Below, in pieces: positions 43,196-53,875 of a DNA stretch of 64,000 nt. The position numbers and the translations under genes were made by a program. Positions within the stretch are counted from its first letter, which is position 1, and each line of letters starts with the position of its first letter. The notes under the pieces are model-generated. The model saw nothing but the letters and a program-made list of their open reading frames with translations, did not search any database and was not told where the DNA came from. This DNA is from Myotis daubentonii (lineage: Eukaryota > Chordata > Mammalia > Chiroptera > Vespertilionidae), in NCBI RefSeq assembly GCF_963259705.1, contig NC_081851.1:59852855-59916854 (forward strand). The letters run 5' to 3'.

Positions 43196-43918
43196 CGATG
43201 GTGTTGCAGCGTTTGTGCCTATTAGAGTGTCATGATTGAAGGCAAGTGTGACATTTGTGTATTTTGACCACTGGCTTTTTTAAATCCAGAAAGAGTAGTT
43301 ACCTAAAAATGGAATACAGATTTCCATCTACTCATGTGAAACATTCCCAGGGAGGCTTTTCAGAAATGGGTTTTTGTTATTTTTCCATTAGAACAGATGT
43401 TTTATCCTGTGACTAGGAATGCTGAAATTAAAGTTCAGGACTTTTAAGGAAGAGAAAATAACCTACTCTTTTCTAATGTTTATTTCCTCAGGTTTTATTA
43501 TCATTAAATTCTTTTATACTAGCAGACGTTCATATTTGAGAGTCATATTTTAGCCAGGTTTGTGTTGTCAACGTTCATGTCTGCTTTTGCAATTTACATG
43601 GGCCAAAGATAATCCTAAAAAGTTGCAACCACTATCTAGCGACTGAGATTTTCAATTTTTTATTTTTGGCATCTTTCTCACCTAAGTTCTCAATATGGCA
43701 TTGACTGCTCTCCATAGCTTGCAATTCAAAAATGCCTTTTTCTTCAAAATAATTAAAAGATGGGTCCTAGGATTTTAAATATCGTGGTCTGCATGGGCTG
43801 CCACATACAGGTACAATGGCATATTAATCCAAATTTTTTATCAGAATGGAAAAGAAGCTGGGAACATTTTCTTCATTCAAACATTTCTATAGCGTTTTCT
43901 CTGCGCCTGACATAATTC
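43196..43918. other. Non-coding stretch, nothing recognised
   Basis: AT-rich unique sequence with no frame above 60 codons. Confidence 0.5.
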
Positions 43919-43919
43919 T

Positions 43920-44005
43920 AAAATTTTACAAACAGTGAAATTAACAACCCTAGGATATTACTGCTACCACCATTTTATAGATAAAGAAACTAAGAAACAA
44001 AATGT
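43920..44005 (-). repeat. MIR fragment
   Basis: 'AACAACCCTAGGATATTACTGCTACCACCATTTTATAGATAAAGAAACTAAGAAAC' is a reversed MIR core (acaaccctatgaggtaggtac, then cattttacagatgaggaaactga). Confidence 0.7.
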
Positions 44006-44512
44006 TAATGTAGGAAGATTAGAAATAAACAATAAAAGGCTAAATAACAAATGCAAACAATAATAGGGCAAAGCTAGAGCTTTTTAATAAAGTGTGCACA
44101 TTGGAGACATGTTAGAGCCAAAATACAGCATGTATCAATTTTTCACCCTGGTAACACCTTTTCTTTGCGTGCCAGTGTTGGTCCCGTTTTCAAGGCTGAT
44201 AATGACTTCTCCACTAAAAGAAGGACATGGATAGGATTTCCAAAGCATACATGGGAAGAGATGCGTCTGGTGTCCATTCCTATCACACATAGAATCAGAC
44301 AGAATACCTCCAAAATCATGTCCACGTGCAACAACAGTTGGTTAGTTTATCCTAAAGAGGCTTGCTTTGTTTCTCAATGACATTTGAAATTATTCCATTG
44401 AGCTGCCCCAAGTTGATATTATATATGTTATCCACTTCTTCTTCCGCTAAAGAAGTTATCAACCCCTGATTCTAGCTTAAGTACTTTTTCTCAGTTTCTG
44501 GCATTTGCTTTT
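44006..44512. other. Non-coding stretch, nothing recognised
   Basis: Sense and antisense frames of 63-71 codons at 44143-44380 overlap almost exactly. Neither is recognised. Confidence 0.5.
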
Positions 44513-44544
44513 TTGTTGTTGTTGTTGTTTTGTGTGTGTGTGTG

Positions 44545-44579
<35 letters not shown>

Positions 44580-44588
44580 TGTTGTTTT
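44513..44588. repeat. (GTT)n-(GT)n-(GTT)n microsatellite
   Basis: GTT units lead into about 27 GT units with one CG interruption near 44551, and GTT units return at the end. Confidence 0.96.
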
Positions 44589-45644
44589 TATATAAGTCAT
44601 TTTCTGTTTCACTAAATAAGTCACTTATTTCAAAAACCCACATTTTAGATCATTGCTAAGTTGTCCGACTTTCCTATGAATGCCTGAATGCCGTGAGGCA
44701 ACAGTGCCATAGAAGGAAGCCAGAAAATTGCTAATTGAAGGAAATGCTGTCTAAAATTAGAGTAAAATTAACAGCAGTCCCAGGAGGATCAGCTCCTGGA
44801 TTCTCCATGATCTCGAGCACAAAGAGACAACAGCTGTAAACCGCTTGTAAATCACTGGTAAATAGTTGTGGACCACACATTACAAAATGTCTACATCATT
44901 GGGAAAACAGTTCTGAGTCTTAAAATTACAGACTTGATTCAGGGTTTTAGCCTTGTGAAATAATCAAGCTGTCACTTCTTAAAAGTCTGAGTTCATATTT
45001 AAAATTCTATGGCTCTGGAGTAACCATTAAGATCCAGAGCAACCAATATTTAAGCATCTGGGCTTTGAAGACAAGTCAAAAAAAAAAAGTAGGTGAAATC
45101 ATTACAAAATAAGGGGGGGGTATATCAAAAAGGAATATTGATTAAACTGTACAAGATTTTTAAGAGCTCCCATGACAAGTGAGAGGTTCTGTTTTCTTGT
45201 ACAGGCATTAGTTGCAGAATAGGATCTAGATGTGCAGAAAGAAAAAGAGAGATAAAGGGCCACCTTGCCCTGCATCCAGATTCCCCATCAGTGTGTCCCT
45301 TATAAGGAAAAATGAAAGAGAGATCAAAATGTCCCGACTCTCCAGATCTCACTCTCTTGACACGGAAGAATATCGCTCTGTCCACATGTGGCATGGGATA
45401 CTCTTCCTTGGCACATGTGAATAACACACAAAGTAACTCTAATTTCCCCATATCATCCTTTTGTGATGCCTTTATTTTCAGAAATACAAGGAAACATATT
45501 ATAGAATTAATGACCACTATAAAATAACCGTTGCATATTTTAAAAAGACAAAAACTAATGATGTCATTAAACAAGATTCTAAGAAACCAAAATTTGTTGA
45601 ATCTCTTCAGGAAACACTGAGATACTGCAGATTGCCTGGCCAAA
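44589..45644. other. Non-coding stretch, nothing recognised
   Basis: Contains a 172-codon minus-strand frame (45125-45643) without recognised domains, and short A (45079-45088) and G (45112-45120) runs. Confidence 0.5.
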
Positions 45645-45646
45645 TC

Positions 45647-45855
45647 CTCTCCATTCTGTAGACATAGGGAAGTTACTTTGCCTTTCTGTGCCTTGGTTTC
45701 CCTGTATGTACAATGGGAATAATAACATATCTTCCTTATGAAGTAGCTATTAAAATTATGTTAATAGATGTAATGCTTACATGTATTGAGGACAGTGCTC
45801 AGCACATCCTAAACAACTATATGCATAGTTGTTACCATCTTGTTGTTAATATTCT
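45647..45855 (+). repeat. MIR SINE
   Basis: 'ATAGGGAAGTTACTTTGCCTTTCTGTGCCTTGGTTTCCCTGTATGTACAATGGGAATAATAAC' and 'GAGGACAGTGCTCAGCACATCC' are clear MIR core and 3' motifs. Confidence 0.92.
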
Positions 45856-45924
45856 TGTTCCTAGCGTTCTACTTAATCATGTAATCAAATGATAAATGTT
45901 ATTGGTTTTATTACAGTTAATGTT

Positions 45925-46115
45925 AGTTGCGTGTTTAGACACTGTGTTAAACGTGTTTGCAGTTATTATTTTATTTAATTTTTATGACAACCTTATGAGG
46001 TAGACACTATTACTATCCTTATTTCAAAGATAAGAAAACTGAGGCACAGAGAGGGTCAGTAACTTGTTAGAGTAATAAATCTGGCAAGTGGTAGAACCAG
46101 AATATGCTAATATGT
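45925..46115 (-). repeat. MIR SINE
   Basis: Reversed MIR: 'TTTTTATGACAACCTTATGAGGTAGACACTATTACTATCC', 'AAAACTGAGGCACAGAGAGGGTCAGTAACTTG' and 'CTGGCAAGTGGTAGAACCAGAATA'. It lies tail to tail with the plus-strand MIR at 45647-45855. Confidence 0.93.
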
Positions 46116-46371
46116 GTTATGATTATTATCAACATTAACCAGGTATCTTTATATTAGCTCCCTATTCCTCTATCCTTGCACGTTATACTGTGATGTTCAT
46201 GCAGCAGAATCCATTGTTGATTTTTCATTTTCACATGATGTTATTTTTAGTTGAATAGCTGTAGGCTGGCGGGTAGGATCTCATTGCCTTTTTACTTAGA
46301 CTTTCTAGGTCATTTCATTCAAAATAACCATTCTAAGCTAAATCAGCACCAAAGGTAAGCTTCCCTCCATT

Positions 46372-46373
<2 letters not shown>

Positions 46374-46407
<34 letters not shown>
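46374..46407. repeat. (CA)n microsatellite
   Basis: About 17 CA units. It sits inside a 193-codon minus-strand frame (46338-46919) as a Cys-Val repeat. Confidence 0.96.
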
Positions 46408-46409
<2 letters not shown>

Positions 46410-47474
46410 TGTAAGTTGGGCATTGTCAGTGTCAAGAATAAATCCTCTAATGTGAATCATTTTAACCATGGGAAATAAAACATTCTTGCCGTCTGGAATA
46501 AAGCTGTCCAATAAAAACAATGGCCTCTTTAAAATGAATTTTGAAAGATTAAAGAGGTAGTCGTCTCGTGGAACTATTAACACACTGAATAAGACAGAGA
46601 AAGAAAAGTTCTGTCCTTTACCACACCCCTCCCTAAATATTTCATACCATCCACTGCCCTTGATGTGAGTAAAAACCACTAGATTGCTCTGGTAGCTGAG
46701 ACTCTGCCCTTTAAAACCATAGTGTCCACAAAGAAAGAATAAGCTGGGCATCTTTCTTCTGTTGGCTAGAGAATAATGCATAAGGAATAGACATTCTGTA
46801 AAGTAAGGAAAATGCATCAAATCCGGTAAGGTGCTTTTATTTCCGCCCATTGTTCTCATTAAGCCATAGTGTTTTGAAGGGAACATAATCTCAGTGGCTG
46901 TTTCCTCAGTCTGAACCACATACTGAAACGACTGACTTCCTTCATGAAGACATCTGTTTAAGGAACGTAGCCTCTCTGAGATTGGGCAGTGAGTCTCGAT
47001 GCGCTCTGCTTTCTCTTCTTGCTCTGGCTTTATAACAGGTGGGGGGACAGGAAGTGAAGGGAAAGCAGCTGTTCATTAGCTCTCAATCTCAAACTTGCCC
47101 AGTAGTTGCCAAACTTGCCAATCCAAAGTCATCAAACTGGAAAAACATAGACCAGAGGATTTCACGTGTTTGATTTTTACAACTAGCTGTATGGATCTGT
47201 TGGGCAGTTAGAATAGAAACATCTTTCGTGCTCAGTCAGCTCTCATGATGGCTTACAGGAGCTGTGGCCAATGCATCTTTTGGAGTCTAACTGTATTGTG
47301 GTGGTTATGGGGGTCTGACCCCAGGGGATTCATTCCCTCACCTTGGATGAGGTAACCCTCATGCAGAGAAGTTAGTGAGTCCTCTCCCCGCAACACCCAT
47401 CAGCTGGGAGACTGACCTCCCAGCAGAAGATTCAGATTCAAGTCTGGACTGCCCCGTACTCTGCCTTCTTAGAG
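46408..47474. other. Non-coding stretch, nothing recognised
   Basis: The 193-codon minus-strand frame 46338-46919 is the longest in the window. It has no recognised domain and its end is microsatellite, so it is not called a gene. Confidence 0.5.
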
Positions 47475-47477
47475 TAT

Positions 47478-47695
47478 TTCTGCATTTGCAAAGCACCTTC
47501 CACATAAGTATCCCAGGAGATCTTCACTACAGTCCTTCTGCGAAGATGGGGCTAGAATCCTTATTTTCATTTTAAAGCCGGGAGAAATCAGGCTACAGTG
47601 GACTGCGGCTTACTCAAGCTTGCACGAAGGCCAAGTCAAAGAGAAAGGCCTCAAATCCAGGCCTTCTGGCTTTCAGTCCATTTCTTTTCCCAGAA
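47478..47695 (-). repeat. MIR/MIR3 SINE
   Basis: Reversed MIR family member: 'TTTGCAAAGCACCTTCCACATAAG', 'TTCACTACAGTCCTTCTGCGAAGATGGG', 'TAAAGCCGGGAGAAATCAGGC' and 'AAATCCAGGCCTTCTGGCTTTCAGTCC'. The last block fits MIR3 better than MIR. Confidence 0.7.
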
Positions 47696-49938
47696 AACCT
47701 GCCGCCATGGGTGAAAGCAGGCTCTACCCCCAGCAACATAGAATGTGTTGCTTTTGGAGATTCACTGTAAGATTTTTCTCCACAGGTAGAGTCGTTCATT
47801 TGTAAAACCTAGTACACCTATTTGAGCTTTAGGTGACGTTTGCAGCCAACAGCTAACTGTGGATCCTTCACATAAAACTAGTATCTCCACTGTTCAGATT
47901 ATAATCATTTAAGTTTCATGCCCTGTAGCTACCTCATGGTCAGAGTTAGTGACTTAACTCCAATGGTATCTCCAGTTTCTTTGTCTTCTATTTGTTTCAC
48001 TGGTGCTTCCTCTAGGATTTTAAAAATTGTAATACAATAATTTCAACTCAATTTTAAAGCGCTCTTATTATGAAATGTAAGTATTTCCTGTTCCATTCAT
48101 TTAAAATAAGTAATATTGGAAAAACTGACCCCTTGTCAAATATTTTGATGTGAATCTGATTAATGTTTGTATATCAAATAAAAATGCTTCAACTTTGATA
48201 CACTTGTAGAAGAGAAAGGAATGGATTTATATTTTCACTGCTTATGGAAAATAGGCATTTGGTGCCATTATAATGTAATATCTATACATGGCCTCAATTT
48301 AACATCAGGGGGAAAACCAAATGTTTGATGCACAACACGGCTTCAACCCTAATCCATTTACTGAGCGGACCTCCTGATAAATAGTCTCTGTTTATAGCAA
48401 CCAGATTATGTGTAGGAACACTCCGAGCTCTTACTAGTGTTTATTGTTCTTTCCCTATGGGGATGTTATAACCTTTAGTCATGTATTTTTATCAAGGCGG
48501 TCATGTAGCATTTGATTTATTGTCAGCAATGAACTTAATTTTCAGATGAAAAGAATAAGTATTCCTGTGTCTGGATTTCCTACAGCACAAAGAAGAGCCC
48601 GTTGAAATGCATGTATCATTACCTGAGCTTTTAGAAAATACCTTTTAATAAGCATTTATGTCAAAGGATCAAGAGAGTTTCACATCTCTTGATCACATTC
48701 TCCACGTAGGGTTGAACAAAGCCTCATTGTCCGGAAACAGCACCGTTCCACGGCTTCTGACCAGGCTGTAGTTGGGAAGTCTTGGAGCACAGTTGTATTA
48801 TTACTTATTAATTAGTGTATTTTCTTCCATATGAAAGGCTGTAAGCCGATTTCTTCCCACTGCTGTATATGACGCCATGCCCCAGGTTTCCTTGGTTGAA
48901 AACAAATATATGAATGTTTTCTCAGGAGACAGACAACTGAGAAGGCATCAGTGCCCAGTCTGTTTCACCTGGAAGGACTGCTCCACATCTTCCTGTGGTC
49001 CTCTGATCCCAGACTCTTTAGCAAAGGAAATGAGCAAATGGGATTAGATGATCTAAAAGCAGCGGTGTGGTGCCTTTTTAATAAGGCGGCAGAGAGGCTG
49101 GAGGCTGGGACACATGCACAGCCCTTGCCTGAGTGCAACAACCAGCAGTCCACAGAGCCCCCCAGAGAAGTGGGATCACGCACCTGTGTTCCAGCTCAAC
49201 TGAGCTAAAATGAGGAGAGGAGCATGGCCTGCTATTTCTTCCTCTTCCTCTTTGTTATACAAATGTACCTTAGTGAGCAGCAGGAATTTCACTCCATCCT
49301 GAGGCATTAAAGGGGAAAAGTTCAGGCTGACCTAGAATTGCTACCCTGTCATTTAACAACCTTATTTAGTTAATTACTGAGCCTCACTTTCAAAGTATAG
49401 AGTGATGCTTAGCCCTTATTAGCCCTTATTAGAGCTAATAAATAGCATCTAATTTTGGATCACCCTGTAAAGTACTTTGGGGATTTCCACATTGCTTTTA
49501 CTTCAAATAAAGTTTCTGACATCGAGCTTTTTTGCCCACAAATCAGTGAGTATGCCTTTGTAGCTTCCTGGTTCACCTACTCATAGCAAGTTATCTCCAT
49601 ATTCTTCTTAATAATGAAGAGTATTTGGAATGGGCGTTTCCCACACAGCCCAGGCTGCCTCTGCATATCACATCTTGTAGTACACACGGGCGTATGTCAG
49701 TGCTCCCTATCTGATTTGCCATAGGCAGCAAGTCAGCTGAAGGTTGAAATTAGCTCAGACTAGTTTAGAACCATTTATTTAGCATATGTTCTCTAAGTAA
49801 AACAGAATTGCAAGCACAATGGTGAACAAAAAGTGGAAAATGTTACAAGGGCATTGCCTGGTGCACTGTGCCCTCGGCTGGGTTGGGAGTGAGGATTGTA
49901 TCCCTATTCTGACTTGGCCTGTAGTAAACTCGTGTGAC
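47696..49938. other. Repeat-poor interval
   Basis: About 2.2 kb with no family recognised. A 10-bp unit AGCCCTTATT is duplicated in tandem at 49411-49430. Mirror-image frames of 72-85 codons at 48951-49208 are unremarkable. Confidence 0.5.
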
Positions 49939-49946
49939 CTCTAGAC

Positions 49947-50441
49947 CAGTGGTTCCCAATGTGGGGCACATGCCCCAAGGGCGGCCGGGGGCAGTTTGAT
50001 TGTTAAGGGGGGCAATTTGAGAATGAGTTATTAACAGTGATTTTTTTTGCATTTCTTATGGTTCTAGGAGCCTCATATATAGTATATAAATATATATTGT
50101 GACATATTTATGCATTTCAGTTCTCTATTATATGTTTTGAAACTTTATTTGCTATTTTTTTCATATTACTTCATATTATCATTACTTCTTTAACAATTTC
50201 TTAGTGATTTCTTCCTCAGTACTTCAGCTGTCCTTTCATTCTTTTATTTTTCTCTTTCATGGATGCCATGTTCTTTGGAAGCTTGTTTAGACCAAGTTAA
50301 TGGCCTTTTAGGCTTCCTCCATGTGAATAGGAATTCACTTTTTGAATAATGAGAATTATTTGTCACGGGGGAGGGGGGAAGGGCATCAGGATTTTAGAGA
50401 TTCTTAGGTAGGACATGGCAAAAAAAGTTGGGGAACCACTA
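49947..50441. mobile_element. hAT MITE, 495 bp, perfect 8-bp TSD
   Basis: The left end CAGTGGTTCCCAATGTG and right end (revcomp TAGTGGTTCCCCAAC) are inverted repeats, flanked by a perfect 8-bp duplication CTCTAGAC (49939-49946, 50442-50449). Just inside the left end is a GGGGCA-CA-TGCCCC hairpin (49963-49976). The interior is AT-rich with no transposase frame. Terminal bases and TSD length fit hAT. Larger than the other MITEs here; the subfamily is not recognised. Confidence 0.9.
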
Positions 50442-50530
50442 CTCTAGACTCATAAGGAAGGGTATGTAGAAGCTCCGTGACCTGACTCAGTCCACATGGG
50501 ATCTGTATTGCTAATGACAGGAACATGTTT

Positions 50531-50749
50531 AATTTCCTTTTGTTTTTTTTTATTGATTTCAGAGAGGAAGGGAGAGGGAGAGAGAGATAGAAACATCAAT
50601 GATGAGAGAGAATCATTGATCGTCTGCCTCCTGAATGCCCCACACTGGGGATGGAGCCCACAACCAGGGCATGTGCCCTGACCGAGAATCGAACTGTGAC
50701 CTCCTGGTTCATAAGTTGGTGCTCAACCGCGGAGCCATGCCACCTGGGC
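50531..50749 (-). repeat. Ves SINE (hairpin subfamily)
   Basis: Reverse-complement Ves with TTTTATTGATTTCAGAG, the ATCAATGA/TCATTGAT hairpin, 'GGCATGTGCCCTGACCGAGAATCGAAC' and 'CGGAGCCATGCCACCTGGGC'. An imperfect 12-bp target duplication borders it (AGGAACATGTTT at 50519-50530, AGGACCATATTT at 50750-50761). Confidence 0.94.
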
Positions 50750-50771
50750 AGGACCATATTTCTTGACTCTT

Positions 50772-50990
50772 TTTTTTTTTTAAATATATTTTATTGATTT
50801 TTCACAGAGAAGAAGGGAGAGGGATAGAAAGTCAGAAACATTGATGAGAGAGATTGATCAGCTGCCTCCTACACACCCCCTACTGGGGATGTGCCCACAA
50901 CCAAGGTACATGCCCTTGACCGGAATCGAACCTGGGACCCTTGAGTCTGCAGGCCGATGCTCTATCCACTGAGCCAAACCAGTTCGGCTG
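50772..50990 (-). repeat. Ves SINE (CACAGAGAAG subfamily)
   Basis: A second Ves, head to tail with the previous copy in the same orientation. It carries TTTTATTGATTTTTCACAGAG, 'TTGACCGGAATCGAACC' and 'TCTATCCACTGAGCCAAACC'. A perfect 13-bp duplication TTTCTTGACTCTT (50759-50771, 50991-51003) marks it as younger than its neighbour. Confidence 0.97.
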
Positions 50991-51003
50991 TTTCTTGACT
51001 CTT

Positions 51004-51425
51004 AAGTGACTGAAAACCTTTCATTACCTAGGGAGTTTCTGTATTACTTTAAGATGTTTTCATCTTTGTCTACAAATGAATTCATACAAAAAAGAGGATG
51101 TATGTAGGATTAAAGGGGAAAAGAATCATACCCCTTATCTGCTTCTCATCGTGGCCACCAGAAAAAGAAAAGTCCCAAACTGATGATGTTCTTATTACAG
51201 GAACAGGGACCTATTATGGATCTAGCTTAGTTGCTTGATAAATATGTGTCGATTGGGTGAATAAATACAACCATGAATGAGAACAGGAAAGATCCTTGGG
51301 GAGGAAATGGAAATTAAAAAATAATGTTTGGTCATCAGTCAAAATTGACTCTGTATGAGAAAACCAGTTAGTTAGTGGGATATGTGGGGGGAATGTTTAT
51401 CTTTCATAGCTCTATCACACCATAT
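51004..51425. other. Non-coding stretch, nothing recognised
   Basis: Unique-looking AT-rich sequence. Confidence 0.5.
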
Positions 51426-51427
51426 TT

Positions 51428-51520
51428 CACATCATTGGTGCTCAACAAATATGCATTGAATTCATTCATTCAACAAATATGTGAGTACCTCTACTGTGTT
51501 AGGCAGAGTTCTTATGCTTT
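51428..51520 (+). repeat. MIR/LINE 3'-end fragments
   Basis: 'ATTGGTGCTCAACAAATATGCATTGAATTCATTCATTCAACAAATATGTGAGTACCTCTACTGTGTTAGGCAG' joins a LINE or MIR terminal GCTCAATAAATATTTGTTGAAT block to the start of an ATTCATTCAACAAATATTTATTGAG block. Confidence 0.65.
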
Positions 51521-52127
51521 TCAAATTGTGTTTCTTCATTTCATGCTGCTCTCTAAACTTCAAGTGAGGTTACTTGGGAGTAGAAATGTGTTGTGGAGAG
51601 GTTAATAGCTTTTTAACGAATTTATTCCACACTTTATCTTTTGGGAATGATTTTCTTTATGTGTTTTCTTGCTAGTGAAACTCTTTTTTCCTTCAATGTT
51701 GGACTTTCTCTGACCTCTTAGTTCTGGGACTGTCATTCACTGAAGGAGGCAGGAGAGCAGGAGTCCTTTCAGGACTTTGGGATTTGTTGACATAATGGAA
51801 ATAGTTTCCAGACAGTCGCTTACCAACTGTGACCCGTTTTCTGCCCTTATACATGTGTGTAGGCATCCAGATGGCTTGATTAAATATAGCCTCTCCTGGC
51901 TCTAGAGGGAACGTTTTCCAGCAAGGAATATGGAGAATTAGCCACATGACTCCCATTAACATTAATGGGGGGTACCAAGGCATTCCCCATATTCCAAGCT
52001 GCAAATGCAACCCCAATGCTTATTAAAGGAATATTTCTCCATCTGTAGACCATCTGGCCCCTAGTATTGTGCAAGTGCATGAAAAATTTCTTGCCGCAAG
52101 AATGTGCATTTAGAAGCAGATGGACAT
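51521..52127. other. Non-coding stretch, nothing recognised
   Basis: Minus-strand frames of 84-107 codons (51693-52134) overlap each other and are not recognised. Confidence 0.5.
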
Positions 52128-52129
52128 AG

Positions 52130-52296
52130 TACACTTCTCAAACTTCAGTTTGCTTTAGAACCATCTGAGTTGCCAAAAATAGAGATTCCTGGGCCCCATT
52201 TTCAGGAAGTCCATTTTAGTGAGTCTGGGGCAGGGCCCAGGAGCTTTAACTTTAGCACCAATAGCATGTTCACTATGACTTGAAGTTTGGGAAAAG
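52130..52296. repeat. Ancient hAT (MER-type) relic
   Basis: ACTTCTCAAACTTCAG at the left and GACTTGAAGTTTGGG at the right are decayed inverted repeats. The internal 'TTAGAACCATCTGAG', 'GAGATTCCTGGGCCCCATTTTCAG' and 'GGGCAGGGCCCAGGAGCTTTAAC' follow the order of a hAT-Charlie MITE. Confidence 0.72.
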
Positions 52297-52660
52297 TCAT
52301 TGCATTTCTCCTAACTTTTGATTACTCATTTGATCATAAGACTATTAATGTCAGCATGATAAGTCTGTTTTCAAGATTAAATGTAATAAAATACGTGAAA
52401 TACCCACTACAATGCAATGATTGTGTTTTCCTTCTCCCTCCCATCCCATTGACTAAGAGGTAAGTGCTCAACACGGAAAGCAAGCTGTCACTAGCCAATC
52501 TCCCTAATGCTATCCTGTTGACTGGACACAGGAGACTTGGGAATATATTTGGGAAAGGGTGCTGATTGTCAGAGGAAGGAGTCACTGTAAAACAGTTCCC
52601 TGTGTCCTGGATACTCACTGAAGCTCTTTTTTCTCCAGTAATATGAGAAAAATAATATCT
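52297..52660. other. Non-coding stretch, nothing recognised
   Basis: A 94-codon minus-strand frame at 52334-52618 is unrecognised. Confidence 0.5.
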
Positions 52661-52663
52661 ATT

Positions 52664-52915
52664 GCCCTAGCCAGTTTGGCTCAGTGGGTAGAATATCAGC
52701 CTGTGGACCAAAGGGTCCCAGGTTTGATTCTGGTCAAGGATGAGTACCTTGATTGCAGGTTCCTCCCAGGCCCAGGACCTGGTTGGGGCTCATACAGGAG
52801 GCAACTAATCAATGTGTTTCTTTCACATCAATATTTCTTTCTGTCTTTCCCTCTCTCTTCCACTCTCTCTAAAAAGTCAATGGAAAAATATCCTCGGGTG
52901 AGGATTTAAAAATAA
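52664..52915 (+). repeat. Ves SINE
   Basis: GCCCTAGCCAGTTTGGCTC head with a clear A box (TGGCTCAGTGG, 52677-52687) and B box (GGTTTGATTCT, 52721-52731), both internal Pol III promoter elements. Then 'TTCTTTCACATCAATATTTC' and TCCTCGGGTGAGGA. The A-rich tail turns into an (AAT)n array, and the far target duplication is blurred by it. Confidence 0.95.
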
Positions 52916-52918
52916 ATA

Positions 52919-52954
<36 letters not shown>
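52916..52954. repeat. (AAT)n microsatellite from a SINE tail
   Basis: About 13 AAT units directly continuing the A-rich tail of the Ves at 52664-52915. Confidence 0.95.
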
Positions 52955-52955
<1 letters not shown>

Positions 52956-53056
52956 CTATCTACTTTGTAGAACTCTTAGGAGAATTTAAAATATGATTAC
53001 TGAAATGCACCCCTGCCCCAAGGTGCTGAACAAATGATTGACTCTATCATTTTTTC

Positions 53057-53215
53057 TCATTCATTCATTCATTCATTCATTCATCTAACACATAGTTGCT
53101 GAATACCTTTGCACAACAAGTGCTGCAGTGGCTGCTGGGATATAGTCAACATACATGTTTCTTACATGTACAGAGCTTACAACTGAGAGTGGGGCAAGTA
53201 GGCAATTGGAATACT
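53057..53215 (+). repeat. Ancient LINE 3'-end fragment with (ATTC)n
   Basis: About seven ATTC units grow out of the ATTCATTCAACA block. Decayed LINE sequence follows: 'GGATATAGTCAACATACATG', 'ACATGTACAGAGCTTACAACTG', 'GGCAAGTAGGCAATT'. Confidence 0.72.
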
Positions 53216-53660
53216 ATGTGTTGAGTACTTAGTGTCTTTCTCAGGACTGGTATTCTTAGACTATAACACAGGACTCAAGAAGAAGAAAAGCATAGTACAC
53301 AGAATAGTGGCATAACAGGAAAATGTTAATGCAAAAATTAGTGGTTTGTATGTGTTACAAGTCCACTTACTCAGGAAATGTTAAGTCTCCAGGTTATCAA
53401 TCTTTATATACTCCCTGCCTACATCACTTTACATCTATTCCTTATAAATGATAAGGGTTATGGCTGAAGTTGTCTGAAGATATAAGACCTCTCTGGGTCT
53501 CTCAAGCAAATGAGTCTTTCTCCGCCAAGGGAATGAGCCAAAGTCTTGCTAATAGGTCAGCAAAACCCTTGCTTTTTTATTTTTCTGTTTTATATTCCAG
53601 TTAATGAAAATGTTTCAGTATTGTTGGTGATAGAACAGTCTTCTTTTTCCTGCCAGAATT
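53216..53660. other. Non-coding stretch, nothing recognised
   Basis: Unique-looking sequence with a T-rich right end. Confidence 0.5.
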
Positions 53661-53664
53661 TTTA

Positions 53665-53775
53665 TTTATTTTTTTAAACTTTATTTGTAATTATAGTTGA
53701 CAAAGAGTATCATATTAATTTCAGGTATACAGCATAGTAACTCAGCATGTGATCACCATAATAAGTCTAGTAATG
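53665..53775 (-). repeat. L1M-type fragment
   Basis: 'TTTAAACTTTATTTGTAATTATAGTTGACAAAGAGTATC' and 'TTAATTTCAGGTATACAGCATAGTAACTCAGCATGTGATCACCATAATAAGTCTAGTA' are the reverse of an old L1 3' region. Confidence 0.78.
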
Positions 53776-53804
53776 GGATGGGAGGGAGAAGGATAATAAC
53801 AATT

Positions 53805-53875
53805 GTTAAATTGTGGTGGGTGTTTTACATATTTTAGCACATTTAATTCTGAGAACAAACTTATCATGCTAACAC
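53805..53875 (-). repeat. Possible MIR fragment
   Basis: 'GGTGTTTTACATATTTTAGCACATTTAATTCTGAGAACAAACTTATCATG' is a diverged reversed MIR end. Confidence 0.45.

Noticed and set aside
45125..45643. 172-codon minus-strand open frame
   Set aside because: No domain, no signal or splice structure that fits, and Phe/Ile-rich composition as expected from AT-rich non-coding DNA.
46338..46919. 193-codon minus-strand open frame, the longest in the window
   Set aside because: Its C-terminal part is translated (CA)n as Cys-Val repeats, the rest has no recognised domain, and a frame this long is plausible by chance in 64 kb read in six frames.
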